Shown here piece by piece: positions 48,995-59,315 of a stretch of 64,000 bases of DNA. The position numbers and the translations under genes were made by a program. The notes beneath the pieces were generated by a model. It did not search any database, was not told where the DNA came from, and worked only from the letters and a program-made list of their open reading frames with translations. How positions within the stretch are numbered: the stretch's first letter is position 1; each line of letters opens with the position of its first letter. Source of the DNA: Rhodospirillales bacterium (GTDB lineage: Bacteria; Pseudomonadota; Alphaproteobacteria; Rhodospirillales; Magnetospirillaceae); contig JACFNC010000004.1 of assembly GCA_019455065.1 (NCBI GenBank), positions 1-64,000 of the forward strand, given 5' to 3'.

Positions 48995-50548
48995 TCAGCT
49001 CAACTCTACCGACGGTCCGACATCGGGATGCTCCTTCCGCACCGCGTCGGTCGCGGCGTCGACCTCGATCAGCCGCACCTCGTAGCCCCATAGATTGGCC
49101 AGGTGCCGCTGGACGGCCCTGGCCTCGGCTTCATCGAGCAGGACGCCGCGGGTGATGCGGTGCTGGACGACAAGCTTGCGGTCGCCGGCCAGGTCGACGT
49201 CGACGATCTGAATGTCGGGCTCGATATAGGCGATGTCGTGCTGCCGCGCGAGCGCCTTGCGAACGTCGCGATATCCGCGTTCGTTGTGGATGGCGGTGAC
49301 CAGCAGGTATGGCTCGGAGGCATCGTTGCGCAGCTTGAACAGGCGCATCTTGCGCATCAGATGCGGGCTCAGGAACTGCAGGATGAAGCTCTCGTCCCGA
49401 TAGGTGGCCCACGCCTCGCGCAGCGTTCCGAAGGGGTCGCCGTTGCCCGCGATCTCCGGAAACCAGGCGCGATCCTCGTCCGTCGGATCGACGCAGACGC
49501 GTTTAATGTCCTCCATCATGGCGAAGCCCAGGGCGTAGGGGTTGGTCCCCGAGAAGCGTGGGTCGTCGAAGTCCGGCTGGAAGATGACGCTGGTGTGCGA
49601 GTGGAGGAATTCCAGCATCGCGCCCTCGGTCAGCAGCCCCTGTTCGAACAACCGGTTCATGATGTGGTAGTGGACGAAGGTGGCGCATCCCTCGTTCATC
49701 ACCTTGGTCTGTTTCTGCGGGTAGAAATACTGCGAGATTCGCCGGACGATGCGCAGAATCTCGCGTTGCCACGATTGCAGCTTGGGCGCGTTCTTCTCGA
49801 GAAAATAAAGAACGTTCTCTTCCGGGAGATTGAGCAGCTTCTTTCGCTCGCCGAGGCCGCTTTGCTGGGGCGTTGCGCCGCCGCCGGCCGCCTTGGGGAC
49901 CGTGCGCCACAGATCGTTGTAGATGCGCTCGCGATAAGCCGCACGCTCGGCCTCGCGCCGCTGTTCCTCGCGCAAATCGAGCGTGCGCTTGCGCGGATAG
50001 CGGTGGACGCCGTGATTCATCAGCGCATGCGCGGCGTCGAGCACGATCTCGACGTTCTGGGCGCCGTGGCGCTCCTCGCAACGGGCGATGTAGGACTTCG
50101 CGAACTCCAGATAGTCGAGGATGCCCTTGGCGTCGGTCCATTGCTGGAAGAGATTGTTGTTCTTGAAGAAGTGATTGTGGCCGAAGGCGGCATGGGCGAT
50201 GACCAGCGTCTGCATGGTCATGGAATTCTCTTCCATGATGTAGCTGATGCAGGGGCTGGAATTGATGACGATCTCGTAGGCGAGGCCCCGCAGGCCCTTG
50301 CGATAGAGCTGTTCGTCCCGTGCGAAGTGTTTGCCGAACGACCAGTGCTTGTACATGAGCGGCATGCCGACGCTGGAATAGGCGTCGAGCATCTGTTCGG
50401 CGGTGATCACTTCGATCTGGTTGGGGTAGATCTCGAGCCCCAGCTCGCCGAACGCGATGTTCTCGATGGCGTCATAGGCGCGGCGGATCTTGTCGTAATC
50501 CCAGTCGGCCTCGGTGAACAGCGGGGTGCGCGGCGTAGCTTGCTGCAT
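48995..50548 (-). CDS. SpoVR family protein (YcgB)
   Basis: The 517-residue protein is a typical full-length SpoVR/YcgB member (for example YDKIRRAYDAIENIAFGELGLEIYPNQIE near the start, quoted here by position only: residues 18-46, and NEGCATFVHYHIMNRLFEQG). It is third in the PrkA-YeaH-YcgB operon, which is known to be induced under nitrogen limitation and stationary phase in enterobacteria. Biochemical role is not established. It follows the YeaH gene by 24 bp. Confidence 0.92.
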   Translation of the reverse strand: MQQATPRTPLFTEADWDYDKIRRAYDAIENIAFGELGLEIYPNQIEVITAEQMLDAYSSVGMPLMYKHWSFGKHFARDEQLYRKGLRGLAYEIVINSSPCISYIMEENSMTMQTLVIAHAAFGHNHFFKNNNLFQQWTDAKGILDYLEFAKSYIARCEERHGAQNVEIVLDAAHALMNHGVHRYPRKRTLDLREEQRREAERAAYRERIYNDLWRTVPKAAGGGATPQQSGLGERKKLLNLPEENVLYFLEKNAPKLQSWQREILRIVRRISQYFYPQKQTKVMNEGCATFVHYHIMNRLFEQGLLTEGAMLEFLHSHTSVIFQPDFDDPRFSGTNPYALGFAMMEDIKRVCVDPTDEDRAWFPEIAGNGDPFGTLREAWATYRDESFILQFLSPHLMRKMRLFKLRNDASEPYLLVTAIHNERGYRDVRKALARQHDIAYIEPDIQIVDVDLAGDRKLVVQHRITRGVLLDEAEARAVQRHLANLWGYEVRLIEVDAATDAVRKEHPDVGPSVELS

Positions 50549-50572
50549 GGCTGATCCTGTGGTGCGCCGCGG

Positions 50573-51865
50573 TCAGGCGTGGGAACGGTCGGGAGCGAAC
50601 AGGTCGCGGAACACCGGAAAGATGTCGCTGCGGGTCCGCACCTTGCGCATGGCCAGCACGCCGCCAGGCTTGGCGACCGTCTTGTAGGTGCGCCAAAGTT
50701 CCGTCTCTCGCCCCGTCCAGTCCTTGTGCTCGCCGCCCACCTCGATATAGGCGAAGTACTGGCACAGCGGCAGAATGACTTGCTCGAGCAGCCCGGCGGC
50801 GCGGGCGTTGTCGTAAGTGGTGTTGTCGCCGTCCGACGCCTGCGCGGCGTAGATGTTCCACTCGTTGGCGGGGTAGCGTTCGGTGACCACGCGCTTCATC
50901 TCCTGGAGGGCGGTCGAAACCACCGTGCCGCCGGTGTCGGTGCTGTAGAAGAAGGTCTCCTCGTCCACCTCCTGGGCGACGTGGGTGTGGCGGATGAACA
51001 CGATGTCGACATGCCGGTAGCGGCGGGTCAGGAACAGGTAGAGCAGCATGAAGAACCGTTTGGCCAGGTCCTTCATGTGTTCGGTCATCGAGCCGGAGAC
51101 GTCCATCAGGCAGAACATGACCGCCTGGGTCACCGGCTTCGGCACCACGTCGAAGCGGTTGTAGCGCACGTCCAGCGGATCGATATAGGGAATGCGCTTG
51201 CTGCGCAGCACATGCTGTTCCAGCTCGGCCAGCAACTCCGCGAGACGGGCGGGGTCTTTTCCGGACGCCTCGAGTTCCTTCAACTCCGCTTCCAGTGCCT
51301 CGATGTCCTCGGTCTTGGGGCGTCGAAGGGCGATGCGCCGCGAGAGGCTGTTGCGCATCGTGCGCACGAGATTGAGGTTGGAGGGGTTTCCCGACACCGA
51401 ATAGCCGGCGCGCACCGTCGAGAAACTCTCGGAGTGCTTGATCTTCTTCTTGACGAGGTCGGGCAGTTCCAGGTCTTCCATGAACAGGTCGATGAATTCG
51501 TCGCGGCTGATCACGAACCGGAAATCGTCCTCGCCCTCGCCGTCCGGACTGCCCTCGGAACCGGCGCCGCCACCGCCCGACGGTGGCCGCGGGATGCGAT
51601 CGCCCTCGACGAATTCCTTGTTTCCGGGCACGACGACATCGCGAATCCCGCCCGCTGACGCCCCGCGGAAGACGGGTTCCCGCAAACCGTCGCTGGGAAT
51701 GCTGATCTTGTCGCCCTGTTCGACGTCGGTGATGCTGCGCCCGCCCGAGGCCGAGCGCACCGCGCGCATGATCTGCGCGCGCGCCCGCTTGAGGAACCGC
51801 TGGCGGTTCCCCAAGCTCTTGCCCTTGGGATTGAGCCGACGGTCGATGATGTTCATGCCCGACAC
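50573..51865 (-). CDS. YeaH/YhbH family protein (DUF444)
   Basis: The 430-residue protein has a basic N-terminus (IIDRRLNPKGKSLGNRQRF in part), the family middle region and a C-terminal VWA-like domain with FCLMDVSGSMTEHM, a complete DxSGS metal motif. It is the middle gene of the PrkA-YeaH-SpoVR cluster, whose members act together; YeaH is probably a partner or substrate of PrkA. It starts three bases after prkA ends, so translation is nearly coupled. Confidence 0.93.
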   Translation of the reverse strand: MSGMNIIDRRLNPKGKSLGNRQRFLKRARAQIMRAVRSASGGRSITDVEQGDKISIPSDGLREPVFRGASAGGIRDVVVPGNKEFVEGDRIPRPPSGGGGAGSEGSPDGEGEDDFRFVISRDEFIDLFMEDLELPDLVKKKIKHSESFSTVRAGYSVSGNPSNLNLVRTMRNSLSRRIALRRPKTEDIEALEAELKELEASGKDPARLAELLAELEQHVLRSKRIPYIDPLDVRYNRFDVVPKPVTQAVMFCLMDVSGSMTEHMKDLAKRFFMLLYLFLTRRYRHVDIVFIRHTHVAQEVDEETFFYSTDTGGTVVSTALQEMKRVVTERYPANEWNIYAAQASDGDNTTYDNARAAGLLEQVILPLCQYFAYIEVGGEHKDWTGRETELWRTYKTVAKPGGVLAMRKVRTRSDIFPVFRDLFAPDRSHA

Positions 51866-51868
51866 GGT

Positions 51869-53815
51869 CTATCCCGCCTGCTTGACCCGCATGTACCATT
51901 CCACCAAACGCCGCACCTGGCGCTCGGTGTATCCGCGGCTCATCATGCGTTCCACGAAATCGGTGTGTTTCCGCTCGGTCTCGGAGTCCTTCTTGCTGCC
52001 GAAGCTGATGACCGGCAGCAAGTCCTCGACCTGGCTGAACATGCGCCGTTCGATCACGTCGCGCAGCTTTTCGTAAGATGTCCACGAGGGGTTGCGCCCG
52101 CCATTGGCGGCGCGGGCGCGCAGCGCGAACTTGACGACCTCGTTGCGGAAGTCCTTGGGATTGGCGATGCCCGCCGGCTTCTCGATCTTGCTGAGTTCCT
52201 GATTGAGCAGGTCGCGGTTGAGCAGTTGCCCGGTATCGGGGTCCTTGAAGTCCTGGTCCTCGATCCAGGCGTCGGCGTAGTCGACGTAGCGGTCGAACAG
52301 GTTCTGGCCGTAGTCGTGATAGGACTCGAGATAGGCCTTCTGGATCTCCTTGCCGATGAACTCGGCGTAGCGCGGCGCAAGCTCGCTCTTGATGAAATCC
52401 AGATACGTCTTCTCGGTCTCCTCGGGAAACTGCTCGCGCCGGATGGCCTGCTCCAGCATGTACATCAGATGCACGGGATCGGCAGCGACCTCGTTGGTAT
52501 CGTAGTTGAAGGTCGCCGACAGCACCTTGAAGGCAAACCGGGTGGAGACGCCCTCCATGCCTTCGTCGACGCCGGCGCTGTCTTTGTATTCCTGGATCGG
52601 CTTGGCCTTGGGGTCGGTTTCCTTGAGGCTTTCGCCGTCATAGACCCGCATCTTCGAGAACAGGTTCGAGTTCTCGTGCTCGTGCAGGCGCGACAGCACC
52701 GAGAAGCGGGCCAGCATCTCCAGCGTGCTCGGCGCGCACGGGGCCTCGGCGAGGTCGCTGGTCTGGATCAGCTTCTCGTAGATTTTCTGCTCCTCGGTTA
52801 CGCGCAGGCAGTAGGGCACCTTGATCACGCAGATGCGGTCGATGAAGGCCTCGTTGTTCTTGTTGTTCTTGAAGCTGCGCCATTCCGCCTCGTTGGAGTG
52901 GGCGAGGATGATGCCCTGATAGGGCATGGCGCCGATGTTCTCGCTGCCCGCGTAGTTTCCTTCCTGGGTGGCGGTGAGCAGCGGATGCAGCATCTTGATC
53001 GGCGCCTTGAACATCTCGACGAATTCGAGAATGCCTTGGCTGGTCCGGTTGAGGCCGCCCGAGTAGCTGTAGGCGTCGGGGTCGTTCTGGCTGAACAGCT
53101 CGAGCTTTCTGATGTCCACCTTGCCGACGAGGCTGGAGATGTCCTGGTTGTTCTCGTCCCCCGGTTCGGTCTTGGCGACGCAGATCTGGCGCAGCTTCGA
53201 GGGATGGAGCCTGACGACCCGGAAGCGCGAGATGTCGCCGCCGAACTCGTCCAGGCGCTTGACCGCCCAGGGCGACATCAACCCGGTGAGGCGCCGCCGC
53301 GGGATGTTGAACCGATCCTCCAGTTCGCCGCCCATCGTCTCCGGGTCGAACAGGCCCAGCGGGCTCTCGAACAGCGGACTGATCTCCTTGCCGGCCTTGA
53401 GCACGTAGATGGGGAGACGCTCCATCAATGTCTTCAGCCGCTCCGCCAGTGACGACTTGCCGCCGCCGACCGGGCCAAGCAGGTACAGGATCTGTTTGCG
53501 TTCCTCCAACCCCTGCGCGGCGTGGCGGAAGAAGCCGACAATCCGCTCGATGGTCTCCTCCATGCCGTAGAAATCGGAGAAGCTCGGATAGACCTTGATG
53601 GTGCGGTTCATGAACACCCGCCCCAGGCGCGCGTCCTTGGAGGTGTCGATGATCTCCGGTTCGCCGATCGCCGCAACCATGCGCTCGGTGGCGGAGGCAT
53701 ACATCATCGGGTCCTTGCGGCAGCCCTCCAGATATTCGAGGAGCGGAAGCTCCACCTCCTTTCGACCCTCGTAGGTCTTGGTGTAGCGGGAAAAGAGATC
53801 GTCGGCCGGGAACAT
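51869..53815 (-). CDS. PrkA family serine protein kinase (YeaG)
   Basis: The 648-residue protein has an AAA-type P-loop GPVGGGKS (114-121), the PrkA N-terminal domain and the C-terminal kinase-like region with MSRGYTERQVRRLVEWYMRV near the end. PrkA/YeaG is linked to starvation and stress signalling, and later work describes it also as an AAA+ Lon-type protease-related protein. First gene of the three-gene operon with YeaH and SpoVR. ATG 53815 follows GGGAAC, a weak site; the promoter must lie in the region up to 54466. Confidence 0.94.
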   Translation of the reverse strand: MFPADDLFSRYTKTYEGRKEVELPLLEYLEGCRKDPMMYASATERMVAAIGEPEIIDTSKDARLGRVFMNRTIKVYPSFSDFYGMEETIERIVGFFRHAAQGLEERKQILYLLGPVGGGKSSLAERLKTLMERLPIYVLKAGKEISPLFESPLGLFDPETMGGELEDRFNIPRRRLTGLMSPWAVKRLDEFGGDISRFRVVRLHPSKLRQICVAKTEPGDENNQDISSLVGKVDIRKLELFSQNDPDAYSYSGGLNRTSQGILEFVEMFKAPIKMLHPLLTATQEGNYAGSENIGAMPYQGIILAHSNEAEWRSFKNNKNNEAFIDRICVIKVPYCLRVTEEQKIYEKLIQTSDLAEAPCAPSTLEMLARFSVLSRLHEHENSNLFSKMRVYDGESLKETDPKAKPIQEYKDSAGVDEGMEGVSTRFAFKVLSATFNYDTNEVAADPVHLMYMLEQAIRREQFPEETEKTYLDFIKSELAPRYAEFIGKEIQKAYLESYHDYGQNLFDRYVDYADAWIEDQDFKDPDTGQLLNRDLLNQELSKIEKPAGIANPKDFRNEVVKFALRARAANGGRNPSWTSYEKLRDVIERRMFSQVEDLLPVISFGSKKDSETERKHTDFVERMMSRGYTERQVRRLVEWYMRVKQAG

Positions 53816-54466
53816 GCACTACTCCATATCGTCGTCGTGACCGTGGTCGGGTGGCAAATAGACAAACTCCGGCGCCGCCATAAGGTTCGCGCTCATAACC
53901 GTCGGCTGGCGACGGGTGCGGCCGGGACGGCGGAAGCGACGCTGCCACCCGGTCACCGAAATCCATTTAGTTGCCCAGTACGGCACCAAAAATTTTCCCA
54001 AAAGCGGTAGGCGCGGACGGATGGCCGACCAAGGCGTCGAAATCTCGCATGAAAGGCGTTCCGTCGATGCGCCCGGAATCGGTGACTGCGATTTCAATCT
54101 AAACCTGGAGTCGTTAATGAGTTCCTCTTGTTCATATGAGTCTCGCCGCCGCTCTTCCAAGACGACCGCACGCAATCCCTTCGGCCTATCCTATGGACAG
54201 TGACGTCGTCGTCTGTCTTTCATTCTGATCTGTAACTGGTCTTTCCTGTGCTCACGCAAAGGGATAAGTGTTATCCCGCCGCGGCGCCTTATCGGATACG
54301 TCGGCACAATCGTTTCCTTTTTTACATGGGATCGCCGGGGCGATTTGCAGCCCCATCCCTTAGGCATGCGGCATGCGCGGCGAATAAGCCCTTGCATCGA
54401 CGGTTGCACTACGCCCTAATCTTAAGCTTGCGAGGCGTGGGGAGTGTCGCCCGCATTGGGGGGGAA
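53816..54466. other. divergent intergenic region between prkA and the chemoreceptor gene
   Basis: About 650 bp with no supported gene. It must hold the promoters of the PrkA operon (leftward) and of the chemoreceptor (rightward). Open frames at 53916-54203 and the upstream extension of the chemoreceptor frame (from 54248) lack ribosome-binding sites and family similarity. No sigma-54 box was seen. Confidence 0.45.
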
Positions 54467-56185
54467 ATGTCGGTAAGGAATTTGATGCTCATGGTGCTCG
54501 GCACCATGCTCGGCGTCGGGGGCGTGGTCGTCGTCGTCGTCGTGGGGGGCTTGTTGGGCCAGGCCCCGCTCCTCGAGCGGTTGGATCGCGAAACCCAGAT
54601 GGCCCAGGAACACGGGGTGCCGCTGCTCGAAAGCGTTCGGGCCGCCGAGAAGGACGTCATCCAGGTCCAGCAATGGCTGACCGACGTGTCGGCCACGCGG
54701 GGACGGGATGGGCTCGACGACGGCTTCGCAAAGGCTCAGGAATTCGCCGACCGTTTGGCCAGCGATCTCGCCACTGCCCGCCGCCATGCCGTGGCGATGG
54801 GGTTGGAGGAAGTCGTCGCGCAGCTGGAGCGGGTCGAACAGGCGTTCAAGCCCTACTACGATGCCGGAACGGAAATGGCGCGCGCCTATGTCGCCTCCGG
54901 TCCGGCGGGCGGCAACACCCTCATGCCCAAATTCGACGAGGCGGCCAGTCGCCTCGGGGCGCACATGACGCAGCTCGGCGACCGGGTGGCCGCGCAATCG
55001 GCGGCACTGTTGGATACGGGAATATCGTCCGAAGTCAGGGAGTCCGGGCGGACCATCGTGATCATCGTGCTGGTGGTTTCGGCCGTGGGTGGCGTCTTGG
55101 GCGGGGTGGCCGCCTTCCATCTGTTCCGCACGTTCTCGACCGCCATCCGCGCCCTGCTCGCCGATATCGACGTGGTCGCGGCCAGGCGCCAGGACGTGGC
55201 GCTCGCCCTGTCGACCGAGCGCCGCGACGAGTTTGGCCGCGTGGCGCGGGCATTGGCCGAGTTCCGGCAAGCCCTCGCCCAACTCGACCTAGCGAACGCG
55301 AACCAGGAGGCCGCGAAGCGCCAAGCCGAGGAACAGCGGCGCGCAATGCTTGGGCAGCTCGCCGACGGCATGGAGGAGAGCATCGGCGGCGTGGTGGGCA
55401 CTGTCGCCTCGGCCGCCACGCAAATGCACTCCACCGCCGAGATCATGTCGGAGACGGCGCAGGAGGCCAGCGGCATGGCGACGACAGCCTCGGCCGCGGC
55501 CGATCAGGCTGCCAGCAACGTCGAGACGGTTGCCGCGGCCGCCGAGGAACTCTCCGCGTCGATCCGCGAGATCAGCCGCCAAATCGCCCATTCGACGAAC
55601 ATTTCGCGCGAGGCGGCCCAGGAATCCGAGCAGGCCAGCCGCCGCATCCGCAGCCTTGCGGAAGCGGTCGGTCACATCAGCAAGGTCGCCGATCTCATCA
55701 CCGACATCGCCAGCCAAACCAACCTGCTTGCTCTCAACGCGACGATCGAGGCGGCGCGGGCCGGCGAGGCCGGCAAGGGTTTCGCGGTGGTGGCCAGCGA
55801 GGTCAAGTCGCTGGCCAACCAGACGGCGCGTGCCACCGAGGAGATCGGCCAGCAGATCGGGAGCGTCCAGACGGCGACGGACGACGCCGTCAGGGCCATC
55901 GAAGCCATCGCCCGCACCGTCAATGACGTCAACGACGTGGCCTCGGCGATCGCGGCTGCCGTCGAGCAGCAGAACGCCGCGACACAGGAGATCGCCAACA
56001 ACGTCGCCCAGGCCTCGCAAGGCACGTCGCAGGTGTCCTCGTCGATCGGCGGGGTTACCCGGGCCGCCGACGAGGTGGGACAGGCGGCCGGCCAAGTGCT
56101 CGAGGCCTCGTCGGAACTTTCGCGGCAGGCGGAATATCTGCGCGAGCAGGTGCGCAAGGCGGTGGAAGGAATTCGGTCCGCCTAG
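54467..56185 (+). CDS. methyl-accepting chemotaxis protein
   Basis: The 572-residue protein has an N-terminal membrane helix with a run of Val (about 6-30), a periplasmic helical sensor domain of about 165 residues, a second helix (196-220), a HAMP domain (about 215-270) and a long cytoplasmic signalling coiled coil. The hairpin tip is conserved ([20 protein letters not shown]). No pentapeptide tether ends the protein. ATG 54467 follows GGGGGGGGAA. The ligand is unknown. It stands alone. Confidence 0.93.
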   Translation: MSVRNLMLMVLGTMLGVGGVVVVVVVGGLLGQAPLLERLDRETQMAQEHGVPLLESVRAAEKDVIQVQQWLTDVSATRGRDGLDDGFAKAQEFADRLASDLATARRHAVAMGLEEVVAQLERVEQAFKPYYDAGTEMARAYVASGPAGGNTLMPKFDEAASRLGAHMTQLGDRVAAQSAALLDTGISSEVRESGRTIVIIVLVVSAVGGVLGGVAAFHLFRTFSTAIRALLADIDVVAARRQDVALALSTERRDEFGRVARALAEFRQALAQLDLANANQEAAKRQAEEQRRAMLGQLADGMEESIGGVVGTVASAATQMHSTAEIMSETAQEASGMATTASAAADQAASNVETVAAAAEELSASIREISRQIAHSTNISREAAQESEQASRRIRSLAEAVGHISKVADLITDIASQTNLLALNATIEAARAGEAGKGFAVVASEVKSLANQTARATEEIGQQIGSVQTATDDAVRAIEAIARTVNDVNDVASAIAAAVEQQNAATQEIANNVAQASQGTSQVSSSIGGVTRAADEVGQAAGQVLEASSELSRQAEYLREQVRKAVEGIRSA

Positions 56186-56207
56186 CTCGTCGCAATCCAG
56201 AGTGTCA

Positions 56208-56234
56208 TTCGCCCCTGGCTTGTCCCGGGGCGAC
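56208..56234. repeat. REP-like palindrome, imperfect stem
   Basis: CGCCCCTGG-CTTGT-CCCGGGGCG has one mismatched position per arm, flanked by TCATT and ACTC. It lies between the convergent chemoreceptor and YgfZ genes and may serve as a terminator for either. Confidence 0.6.
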
Positions 56235-56235
56235 T

Positions 56236-57126
56236 CTAGGCCGCGAGGTTCACCCAGGCCGGCTTGCGTGGTCGCAGCCCGGCCGTCCCCGCGGTCAGGC
56301 CTGTGCCTTCGCCCAGGGTATCGAGAATTTCGAGCCGCAGCAGGGCAAGGCCAACATTGCCGGCGCTGCTGCGCATCTCGCCCGCCTCCTTGTCGCCGAG
56401 CATGATCGGGGTGCCCGGGGCAGGGGGGGGCCCGTCAATCTCCACCGGCAGCAGGCGCTTCTTGATCAGGCCGCGATACTTGGTGCGGGCCGTCAGTTCC
56501 TGGCCCATGTAGCAACCCTTCTGCCAGTCGACCCCATGCAGTTCATCGAATCCGTTTTCGAGCAGAATGGCCTTGTCCACCGCCATGTCGCGGCTGCCGT
56601 CCGGCAGTCCCAGTCCGATCCGCAGGCGGTCGTAGTCCTCGATGGTGCCGGCGGCGAAGCCGGCAGTGGTCAGTGCCGCGGCGGCGCCGGCGGCGGGCAG
56701 GAACGCCCTCAACCCGGCCTCGGCCAAGCGGGGATCGACGCACACCACGCCGCCGCCCCACAATTTTGCGGCCCCCGCCTGCTGCGGCAGACCGACCGCC
56801 GCGGCCGCGCCCTCGCCGATCAGGGCATACACGGCCAGCCCGTCCTCCGTCGCCAGGGCCACTTTGGCGCGCAGCCTGTAGATGGAAAGGCGCTTGCGAA
56901 GGTCCTCCCGCCGCTCCGCCTCGCATTCGAGCAACAGGACGTCGTCCGCCTCCATGACGAACATGTCGTGCAGGAACTTCCCTTGCGGCGTCAGCATGGC
57001 GGCATAGATGGCGGTATCGGTGGCGGCCTTGTTGACGTCGTTGGAGACCAGGCCCTGAAGGAAGCTGCGCCGGTCTTCCCCGGTGAGGGTGAGGATGGCG
57101 CGGTGGGAAAGGGGAATGCTCAACAT
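56236..57126 (-). CDS. ygfZ: YgfZ/GcvT-like folate-binding protein
   Basis: The 296-residue protein has the GcvT-like fold and the YgfZ signature KGCYMGQELTAR with the conserved Cys, together with LPDGSRDMAVDKAILLENGFDE (in part). YgfZ uses folate to help repair or assemble Fe-S clusters in some enzymes. I start at ATG 57126 (MLSIPLSHRAIL); the frame is open upstream. It is divergent from the glycosyltransferase gene at 57245. Confidence 0.9.
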   Translation of the reverse strand: MLSIPLSHRAILTLTGEDRRSFLQGLVSNDVNKAATDTAIYAAMLTPQGKFLHDMFVMEADDVLLLECEAERREDLRKRLSIYRLRAKVALATEDGLAVYALIGEGAAAAVGLPQQAGAAKLWGGGVVCVDPRLAEAGLRAFLPAAGAAAALTTAGFAAGTIEDYDRLRIGLGLPDGSRDMAVDKAILLENGFDELHGVDWQKGCYMGQELTARTKYRGLIKKRLLPVEIDGPPPAPGTPIMLGDKEAGEMRSSAGNVGLALLRLEILDTLGEGTGLTAGTAGLRPRKPAWVNLAA

Positions 57127-57244
57127 CGACGACGCCCCGCTCGGTGGTTGACTTGCGCAAGGTGGGCCAATCCGGGCGGCAAGGCAAGGGGCGGGCGGGG
57201 CATGCGTCCTTGGCAGGGGGGCGCGCCGGTCGTATAAACCCGGC

Positions 57245-58273
57245 ATGCGCATCACCCTCGTCGACGACTCGATTCCCTTCGATGGTTACACCCCGGGCAG
57301 CCAGCCCCTGGGTGGCGCGGAGAAGGGATTCGCCAGCTTGCCCGGCGCACTGGTGCGACGCGGCCATACCGTGCAGGTGTTCAACCGCTGCCGTTTTCAG
57401 ATGACGATCGAGGGCGCGCGCTGGGAGACATGGGAAACCGCCCGGCCGCTCCAGACCGACGTGCTCATCGCGTTCCGCAAACCCAACCTTCTGGAGGCAG
57501 TCCGCCAAGCGGGCAAACGCATCCTGTGGCTGACCGCTCCGGCAGGGTATCTTGACCGTCCTGCGGCCCGACGACTGCTCGACGACAATCGGCCCACCCT
57601 GGCGTTCATTGGCCACAGGCATCGCGAGACTTGGCGCGAGCGGGGTTTGCCGGCCGCGGTCATCCCGCCCGGCCTGCGCTTCGACTACCTGGGCGAGGCG
57701 CCGATCTCGCCGGCCGCCCCGCCCCGGGCCGTCGTCACGACGCATCCCCTGCACGGCCTCGATTGGTTGCTGCGCATGTGGGTCGAGCGCATCCACAAGG
57801 CCTGTCCCGAGGCGCAGTTGCACGTCTATTCCAACGTGCTCGACCGTGGATCGCTGGGCGGCGACATACCGGACCAGGTCAAGCCGGTCCTGGCGCAGGC
57901 TCTCGCGGCTGCCGGTCAGGGCGTGGTGATTAAGCGGCCGGAAGGCGACATGGGCATGGCCGAGGACTACCGGGCGGCGCGGGTGCATCTCTATCCCGGG
58001 CACCCCGAGGACATGGGTTGCTTCACGCTCATGGAAACCCAGGCCTGCGGGCTGCCCGCGGTGGCGCGTCCGCTCGGCGCCGCGCCGGAGCGGATCGTCA
58101 ACGGGCAGACCGGCTATCTGGTGCCCGATGACGAAGCCTTCGTCAACGTTGCCTTGCGCTTCCTCACCGACGACGATTTGTTCTGGGGGACCAGTCGCGA
58201 GGCCCGCTTGCAGCAGGGGCGGCGGTCATGGGACGATGTCGCCGCGGAATTCGAAAATATTTGGGCCGCTTGA
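57245..58273 (+). CDS. glycosyltransferase family 4-like protein
   Basis: The 342-residue protein begins MRITLVDDSIPFDGYTPGSQPLGGAEKG, here cited in part as a GT-B N-terminal motif (QPLGGAEKGFASL), and ends with a GT4-like donor-binding region (HPEDMGCFTLMETQACGLPAVA and NGQTGYLVPDDE). It should transfer a sugar to a surface polysaccharide or glycolipid. It starts a run with a second glycosyltransferase (from 58287) and asparagine synthase. Confidence 0.87.
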   Translation: MRITLVDDSIPFDGYTPGSQPLGGAEKGFASLPGALVRRGHTVQVFNRCRFQMTIEGARWETWETARPLQTDVLIAFRKPNLLEAVRQAGKRILWLTAPAGYLDRPAARRLLDDNRPTLAFIGHRHRETWRERGLPAAVIPPGLRFDYLGEAPISPAAPPRAVVTTHPLHGLDWLLRMWVERIHKACPEAQLHVYSNVLDRGSLGGDIPDQVKPVLAQALAAAGQGVVIKRPEGDMGMAEDYRAARVHLYPGHPEDMGCFTLMETQACGLPAVARPLGAAPERIVNGQTGYLVPDDEAFVNVALRFLTDDDLFWGTSREARLQQGRRSWDDVAAEFENIWAA

Positions 58274-58286
58274 TCGGGGGGTGGGG

Positions 58287-59315
58287 GTGACGCGCCTGCT
58301 TCAGGCCATCGCCGGGGCCGAACAAGGGGGCGCCGAGGGGTTCTTCGAACGCCTTGCCCTGGGTTTGCAGCGCGCCGGCCAGGATCAGCGCTTATTGATC
58401 CGCAGCAACCCCAAGCGAGCCGCGATGCTGCGCGCCGGCGGTGCCGAGGTGGTCGAGTTGCCGTTCGGCGGCGTCCTCGACTGGCGGACCGGCCGGGCGT
58501 TTCGCCGCCAGGTCGCCGATTTCCGTCCCCGCGTGGTGCTCACCTGGATGAACCGGGCCACATCCTTCTGCCCAAGGAAAGGCGGGTTCGTGCATGTCGC
58601 CCGCCTCGGCGGATACTACGACCTGAAATACTACCGGCATTGCGACCATCTGATCGGAAACACGCCCGACATCGTGGAGTATCTGATCCGCAATGGCTGG
58701 CCGCCGAGTCGAGCCCATTACTTGCCGAACTTCGCCACCGAGGCGGTGGCGGCCCCGGTCGACCGCGCCCTGTTCGATACTCCTGCCGATGTGCCCCTGA
58801 TCGTCGCCCTCGGGCGCCTTCACGAGAACAAGGCCTTCGACGTGCTGCTTGCTGCCCTGGCCAAGGTGCCCGAAGCGCATCTCTGGCTGGCCGGGGAGGG
58901 GCCGCTGCGCACCAAGCTCGAAAAGCTCGCCGAGTGGCTGGAGATCGTGCCGCGGGTCCGGTTTCTGGGCTGGCGCGACGACGTGCCGGCGTTGCTCGCG
59001 GCGGCCGACCTGTTCGTATGCCCGTCGCGCCACGAGCCGCTGGGCAACGTCGTGATCGAGGCGTGGACGCAGGGCGTTCCGGTGATCGCCGCGGCCAGCC
59101 AAGGCCCGAGCATGCTGATCGACGACGACCAGACCGGGCTGCTGGTTCCCGTCGACGAGCCCGATGCCTTGGCGGCGGCGATCTTTCGGATGCTGCACGA
59201 GCCGGGCCTCGCCGAACGCCTGGGAGCGGCGGGGCGGGACGCCTACGAGAAGGACTACACCGAGGCCCAGGCCGTCGCCGCCTACATGGCCTTTTTCGAC
59301 AAGGTCGCCGGCTGA
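58287..59315 (+). CDS. glycosyltransferase (GT-B, family 4)
   Basis: The 342-residue protein has the N-terminal motif AEQGGAEGFFERLALGL, the central VALGRLHENKAFDVLLAAL and the donor site PSRHEPLGNVVIEAWTQGVPVIA, the EX7E pattern of family 4. Start is GTG at 58287 with GGGGGG upstream, 13 bp after the first glycosyltransferase. Its TGA overlaps the ATG of asparagine synthase (TGATG), so they are coupled. Donor and acceptor unknown; lipopolysaccharide or exopolysaccharide synthesis is likely. Confidence 0.9.
   Translation: MTRLLQAIAGAEQGGAEGFFERLALGLQRAGQDQRLLIRSNPKRAAMLRAGGAEVVELPFGGVLDWRTGRAFRRQVADFRPRVVLTWMNRATSFCPRKGGFVHVARLGGYYDLKYYRHCDHLIGNTPDIVEYLIRNGWPPSRAHYLPNFATEAVAAPVDRALFDTPADVPLIVALGRLHENKAFDVLLAALAKVPEAHLWLAGEGPLRTKLEKLAEWLEIVPRVRFLGWRDDVPALLAAADLFVCPSRHEPLGNVVIEAWTQGVPVIAAASQGPSMLIDDDQTGLLVPVDEPDALAAAIFRMLHEPGLAERLGAAGRDAYEKDYTEAQAVAAYMAFFDKVAG

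Noticed and set aside
53916-54203. Small gene in the prkA/chemoreceptor gap
   Set aside because: No ribosome-binding site, biased composition or recognisable motif; its Arg/Ser-rich content looks like random high-GC reading.
54248-54466. Longer N-terminus for the chemoreceptor
   Set aside because: A chemoreceptor starts just before its first membrane helix. ATG 54467 has a G-rich site upstream, and the extra 73 codons have no domain.
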